Positions 44,604 through 47,661 of a stretch of DNA of 47,661 bases are shown here, piece after piece; within the stretch, counting starts at the first letter, position 1; each line of letters begins with the position of its first letter. The DNA lies in contig NZ_AVCH01000053.1 of NCBI RefSeq assembly GCF_000747075.1, positions 1-47,661 of the forward strand. Direction: 5' to 3'. Source of the stretch: Arenimonas malthae CC-JY-1. GTDB taxonomy: Bacteria; Pseudomonadota; Gammaproteobacteria; Xanthomonadales; Xanthomonadaceae. Under the pieces are notes generated by a model. The model was not told where the DNA came from. It searched no databases and worked only from the letters and a program-made list of their open reading frames with translations. Both the position numbers and the translations under genes were made by a program.

Positions 44604-46394
44604 ATGACGTCCGCCTACAAGATCCACGAGCACACCTACGACATGGTCGTCGTCGGCGCCGGTGGCGCCGGCCTGCGCGCCACCTTCGGCCTGGCCCAGA
44701 AGGGCCTGAAGACCGCCTGCATCAGCAAGGTCTTCCCGACCCGTTCGCACACCGTGGCCGCGCAGGGCGGCATCTCGGCCGCGCTGGGCAACATGGGCGA
44801 GGACGACTGGCGCTTCCACTTCTACGACACCATCAAGGGCTCGGACTGGCTGGGCGACCAGGACGCCATCGAGTACATGTGCCGCGAGGCCATCCCGGCC
44901 ATCATCGAGCTCGAGCACCAGGGCGTGCCCTTCTCGCGCACCGAGGACGGCAAGATCTACCAGCGCCCCTTCGGCGGCATGACCACGCACTACGGCAAGG
45001 GCACCGCCCAGCGCACCTGCGCCGCCGCCGACCGCACCGGCCACGCCATCCTGCACACCCTGTACCAGCAGTCGCTGGCGCACTCGGCCGAGTTCTTCAT
45101 CGAGTACTTCGCGCTCGACCTGGTCATGGACGAGGAAGGCGCCTGCCGCGGCGTGCTGGCGCTCGACATGGCCACCGGCGAGCTGCACCTGTTCCGCGCC
45201 CAGGGCACCGTGCTGGCCACCGGCGGCTACGGCCGTGCCTATTTCTCCGCCACCTCGGCCCATACCTGCACCGGCGACGGCGGCGGCATGGCGCTGCGCG
45301 CCGGCCTGCCGCTGCAGGACATGGAGTTCGTGCAGTTCCACCCCACCGGCATCTACGGCGCCGGCTGCCTGATCACCGAGGGCGTGCGCGGCGAAGGCGG
45401 CATCCTGCGCAATTCCAACGGCGAGCGCTTCATGGAGCGCTACGCCCCGAACGCCAAGGACCTGGCCTCGCGCGACGTGGTCAGCCGCTCGATGACCATC
45501 GAGATCCGCGAAGGCCGCGGCGTGGGCCCGAAGAAGGACCACATCCACCTCGACCTGACCCACCTCAACCCGGCCGACATCCACGAGAAGCTGCCGGGCA
45601 TCGCCGAGACCGCCAAGATCTTCGCCGGCGTCGACGTGACCAAGCAGCCGATCCCGGTGCTGCCGACGGTGCACTACAACATGGGCGGCCTGCAGACCAA
45701 CTACCACGGCGAAGTGGTCACCCTGAAGAACGGCAACCCCGACACCGTCGTGCCGGGCCTGTACGCCATCGGCGAGGCCGCCTGCGTGTCGGTGCACGGT
45801 GCCAACCGCCTGGGTTCGAACTCGCTGCTCGACCTGGTGGTGTTCGGCCGCGCCGTGGCCAACCGCTGCGCCGAGACGATCAAGCCGGGCGCGCCGCACA
45901 AGTCGCTGCCGGCGTCGGCCTGCGACAAGTCGCTGGCCAACCTCGACAAGCTGCGCCACGCCAGCGGCGGTACGCCGACGGCCGACATCCGCGGCAACAT
46001 GCAGCAGGTCATGCAGAACAACGCCGCGGTGTTCCGCACCGGCGAAACCCTGCTCGAGGGCGTGCAGAAGATCCGCGAGGTGGTGAAGTCGTTCGAGGAC
46101 GTGCGCGTTTCCGACCGGTCCCTGGTCTGGAACTCCGACCTCATCGAAACCCTGGAGCTGCAGAACCTGCTGGGCCAGGCCGTGGCCACCATGGTCTCGG
46201 CCGAGAACCGCAAGGAATCGCGCGGCGCCCACGCCCGCGAGGACTACCAGGAGCGCGACGACGTGAACTGGCACAAGCACACCCTGTGCTGGGTGGACGA
46301 GGCCGGCAACACCACCCTCGACTACCGCCCGGTGCACATGTACACGCTCAGCAAGGACGTGGACGTGGTGCCGCCCAAGGCGCGCACCTACTGA
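44604..46394 (+). CDS. sdhA: Succinate dehydrogenase flavoprotein subunit SdhA
   Basis: A 596-residue catalytic subunit that oxidises succinate to fumarate. The FAD motif is [19 protein letters not shown] (about 16-34). The covalent flavin histidine is H49 in [11 protein letters not shown]. Further motifs are [36 protein letters not shown] and the C-terminal [20 protein letters not shown]. Length and motifs are standard for the alpha/gammaproteobacterial and mitochondrial type. Covalent flavinylation is expected to need SdhE, encoded 2.6 kb downstream. Confidence 0.98.
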   Translation: MTSAYKIHEHTYDMVVVGAGGAGLRATFGLAQKGLKTACISKVFPTRSHTVAAQGGISAALGNMGEDDWRFHFYDTIKGSDWLGDQDAIEYMCREAIPAIIELEHQGVPFSRTEDGKIYQRPFGGMTTHYGKGTAQRTCAAADRTGHAILHTLYQQSLAHSAEFFIEYFALDLVMDEEGACRGVLALDMATGELHLFRAQGTVLATGGYGRAYFSATSAHTCTGDGGGMALRAGLPLQDMEFVQFHPTGIYGAGCLITEGVRGEGGILRNSNGERFMERYAPNAKDLASRDVVSRSMTIEIREGRGVGPKKDHIHLDLTHLNPADIHEKLPGIAETAKIFAGVDVTKQPIPVLPTVHYNMGGLQTNYHGEVVTLKNGNPDTVVPGLYAIGEAACVSVHGANRLGSNSLLDLVVFGRAVANRCAETIKPGAPHKSLPASACDKSLANLDKLRHASGGTPTADIRGNMQQVMQNNAAVFRTGETLLEGVQKIREVVKSFEDVRVSDRSLVWNSDLIETLELQNLLGQAVATMVSAENRKESRGAHAREDYQERDDVNWHKHTLCWVDEAGNTTLDYRPVHMYTLSKDVDVVPPKARTY

Positions 46395-46445
46395 GGCACC
46401 CACGCCCGCGCCGCGGGCCCAGGCACCGAACCGAGAACCGAGCAC

Positions 46446-47228
46446 ATGGCTGAGTTCACCCTCCCGAAGAATTCCAAGGTCACCAAGGGCAAGCACTTCC
46501 CCGCGCCGGGCGCGAAGAACGTGCGCACCTTCAAGGTCTACCGCTGGAACCCGGACGACAGCGCCAACCCGCGCACCGACACCTACGAGGTCGACATGGA
46601 CTCGTGCGGGCCGATGGTCCTGGACGCGCTGATCAAGATCAAGAACGAAATCGACCCCACGCTCACCTTCCGCCGCTCCTGCCGCGAGGGCATCTGCGGT
46701 TCGTGCGCGATGAACATCGACGGCACCAACACGCTGGCCTGCACCAAGGCCATCGACGAGTGCGGCGGCAAGGACGTGCCGATCTACCCGCTGCCGCACA
46801 TGCCGGTCATCAAGGACCTGGTGCCGGACCTGAGCCACTTCTACGCCCAGTACGCCTCCATCAAGCCCTGGCTGCGCACCCAGAGCGCGGCCCCGGCCAA
46901 GGAGCGCCTGCAGTCGAAGGAAGACCGCGCCAAGCTCGACGGCCTGTACGAGTGCATCCTGTGCGCCTGCTGCTCGACCAGCTGCCCCAGCTACTGGTGG
47001 AACGGCGACCGCTACCTGGGCCCGGCGATCCTGCTGCAGGCCTACCGCTGGATCATCGATTCGCGCGACGAGGACACCGGCGCCCGCCTGGACGACCTGG
47101 AAGATCCGTTCAAGCTCTACCGCTGCCACACCATCATGAACTGCGCGCGCACCTGCCCGAAGGGCCTGAACCCGGCGCGGGCCATCGGCGAGATCAAGAA
47201 GCTGATGCTGCAGCGCCGCGGCGCCTGA
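46446..47228 (+). CDS. sdhB: Succinate dehydrogenase iron-sulfur subunit SdhB
   Basis: A 260-residue protein with three Fe-S clusters that move electrons from FAD to quinone. The 2Fe-2S cysteines lie in [16 protein letters not shown] and TLACTKA. The 4Fe-4S and 3Fe-4S cysteines lie in [17 protein letters not shown] and [17 protein letters not shown]. The N-terminal 30 residues are basic, slightly longer than E. coli SdhB (238 residues). It is followed by sdhE after 10 bp. The ATG at 46446 is preceded by GAGAACCGAGCAC. Confidence 0.98.
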   Translation: MAEFTLPKNSKVTKGKHFPAPGAKNVRTFKVYRWNPDDSANPRTDTYEVDMDSCGPMVLDALIKIKNEIDPTLTFRRSCREGICGSCAMNIDGTNTLACTKAIDECGGKDVPIYPLPHMPVIKDLVPDLSHFYAQYASIKPWLRTQSAAPAKERLQSKEDRAKLDGLYECILCACCSTSCPSYWWNGDRYLGPAILLQAYRWIIDSRDEDTGARLDDLEDPFKLYRCHTIMNCARTCPKGLNPARAIGEIKKLMLQRRGA

Positions 47229-47238
47229 GGCGGCGGGC

Positions 47239-47487
47239 GTGAGCGACGACGCCGAACTGCGACGGCTGCGCTGGCGCTGCCGTCGCGGCATGCGCGAGCT
47301 CGACCAGCTCATGCTGCGTTACCTCGACGGCCGCTGGCCGGCGGCGGACGACGCCGAACGTTCGCTTTTCCTACGGCTGCTCGACACCGAGGACGATAAG
47401 CTCTGGCGCTGGTTCATGGGCCGCGAGCGGCCGGGGGACAGCGACCTCGATGGCATCGTCCAGCGCATCATCGACCTGCCGCATTGA
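47239..47487 (+). CDS. sdhE: FAD assembly factor SdhE (YgfY)
   Basis: An 82-residue protein that promotes covalent attachment of FAD to SdhA. The key motif RGMRE is at residues 16-20 (RGxxE), with RCRRGMRELDQLM around it, and the rest matches the five-helix SdhE fold (FLRLLDTEDDKLWRWFMG). The start is a GTG, 10 bp after sdhB. Its last 38 bp overlap the next gene. The arrangement sdhB-sdhE places the factor in the operon of its target. Confidence 0.94.
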   Translation: MSDDAELRRLRWRCRRGMRELDQLMLRYLDGRWPAADDAERSLFLRLLDTEDDKLWRWFMGRERPGDSDLDGIVQRIIDLPH

Positions 47488-47661
47488 CTGGCGGCCTTCG
47501 CGCTGGCTTGCGCGGGGCCTGTGCCTGCTCGGCCTGCTGGCCGGCCTGTCGATCCTGCTGAGCGCGCTGCCTGCCGGGCTGCGCTGGCCGCTGGCCGCGC
47601 TGGCCGTCGCGGAAGGCGGGCGGCTGGCGCGCCGCGAGTGGCGGCGGCCGTGCCTGTCGCT
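47450..47661 (+). CDS. YgfX-like membrane protein (partial)
   Basis: Only about 70 codons are in the window. The ATG at 47450 lies 35 bp before the end of sdhE in another frame, so the genes overlap by 38 bp. The protein begins MASSSASSTCRIDWRPSRWL and continues with two close hydrophobic segments (LCLLGLLAGLSILLSALP and WPLAALAVAEGG), then basic residues (RRREWRR-like). Two N-terminal membrane helices and the position directly after sdhE match YgfX (CptA), the partner of sdhE in E. coli. The start and the family are inferred from position and topology. The end lies beyond the window. Confidence 0.7.
   Translation, partial: MASSSASSTCRIDWRPSRWLARGLCLLGLLAGLSILLSALPAGLRWPLAALAVAEGGRLARREWRRPCLS

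Noticed and set aside
45780-45850. tRNA-like GGTTCGAA word
   Set aside because: It lies inside sdhA codons and no acceptor or anticodon stem can be formed around it; no tRNA gene was found in the window.
44109-47312. Very long open frame antisense to the sdh operon
   Set aside because: In DNA this GC-rich, stop codons are rare on the opposite strand of real genes. The translation is low-complexity (V, G, H, A, R) and the sense strand holds unmistakable sdhA and sdhB. The same applies to long antisense frames over 968-3142, 13042-15129 and 38446-41082.

Overview
The window is a very GC-rich (roughly 70% by eye) and densely packed stretch of core chromosome. Its gene content points to a gammaproteobacterium of the Lysobacteraceae (Xanthomonadaceae), for example near Lysobacter, Luteimonas or Arenimonas. 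The indicators are the two near-identical 69-aa cold-shock proteins, a small DUF6116-like protein, a lipoprotein M3 peptidase, a class I fumarase, and the ygfZ / DUF1674 / sdhCDAB / sdhE / ygfX arrangement. The family assignment is inference; no rRNA marker is present. I see no tRNA, rRNA, insertion sequence, prophage or CRISPR array, and no stretch longer than about 265 bp lacks a gene.

Layout. 1-5.6 kb (minus strand): a peptidoglycan lytic transglycosylase, a YpfJ-like zinc peptidase, and an exporter of the DevBCA/MacAB kind (ATPase, FtsX-type permease, HlyD-like adaptor cut by the window edge). 5.6-10.3 kb (plus, except one small minus gene): glutathione S-transferase, a secreted unknown, the RNA helicase DbpA, a 60-aa unknown, the pseudouridine synthase RluF, and a tandem FKBP protein. 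10.3-16.5 kb: a flavoprotein, a NUDIX hydrolase, a DUF2383 helix-bundle protein, an M3 peptidase, a glutathione peroxidase and ferredoxin-NADP reductase. 16.6-25 kb: cold-shock gene 1, slyD, a CoA-binding protein, an ABC-2 exporter, the ABC-F protein Uup, a REP-like hairpin, class I fumarase and cold-shock gene 2. 25-34.5 kb: a second GST, an NAD(P)-binding protein, a PQQ sugar dehydrogenase, tesA divergent from ybbA-ybbP (as in E. coli), a DUF456 protein, a fasciclin protein, an alpha/beta hydrolase, a cytochrome c'-like protein and a glycine-zipper lipoprotein. 34.5-42.6 kb: tcdA, a TatD-family nuclease, a second glycine-zipper protein, glutaryl-CoA dehydrogenase followed by a fused 2-oxoacid dehydrogenase E1, a class III cyclase fused to an FHA domain, and an orphan PhnD-like binding protein. 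42.6-47.7 kb: a succinate dehydrogenase biogenesis island.

How the genes fit together. The last 5 kb is the most coherent unit. The structural genes sdhCDAB are preceded by a 58-aa DUF1674 protein (relative of the mitochondrial assembly factor SDHAF4). They are followed by the flavinylation factor SdhE and an overlapping YgfX-like gene, and bounded on the other side by divergent ygfZ, whose product supports Fe-S enzymes. A sigma70-like promoter (TTGAAC-N17-TAACAT) sits in the 5' end of ygfZ and would start a leaderless transcript at the DUF1674 ATG. The gcdH-E1 pair looks like the last two oxidative steps of lysine/tryptophan breakdown (2-oxoadipate to glutaryl-CoA to crotonyl-CoA), but no E2 or E3 gene is nearby.

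Several genes (uup, tcdA, dbpA, DUF1674) carry a -10-like hexamer only 5-6 nt before the start codon, which suggests short-leader or leaderless mRNAs. Nothing in the window looks like a mobile island or defence system. The points of interest are unusual domain combinations and gene arrangements in housekeeping DNA.
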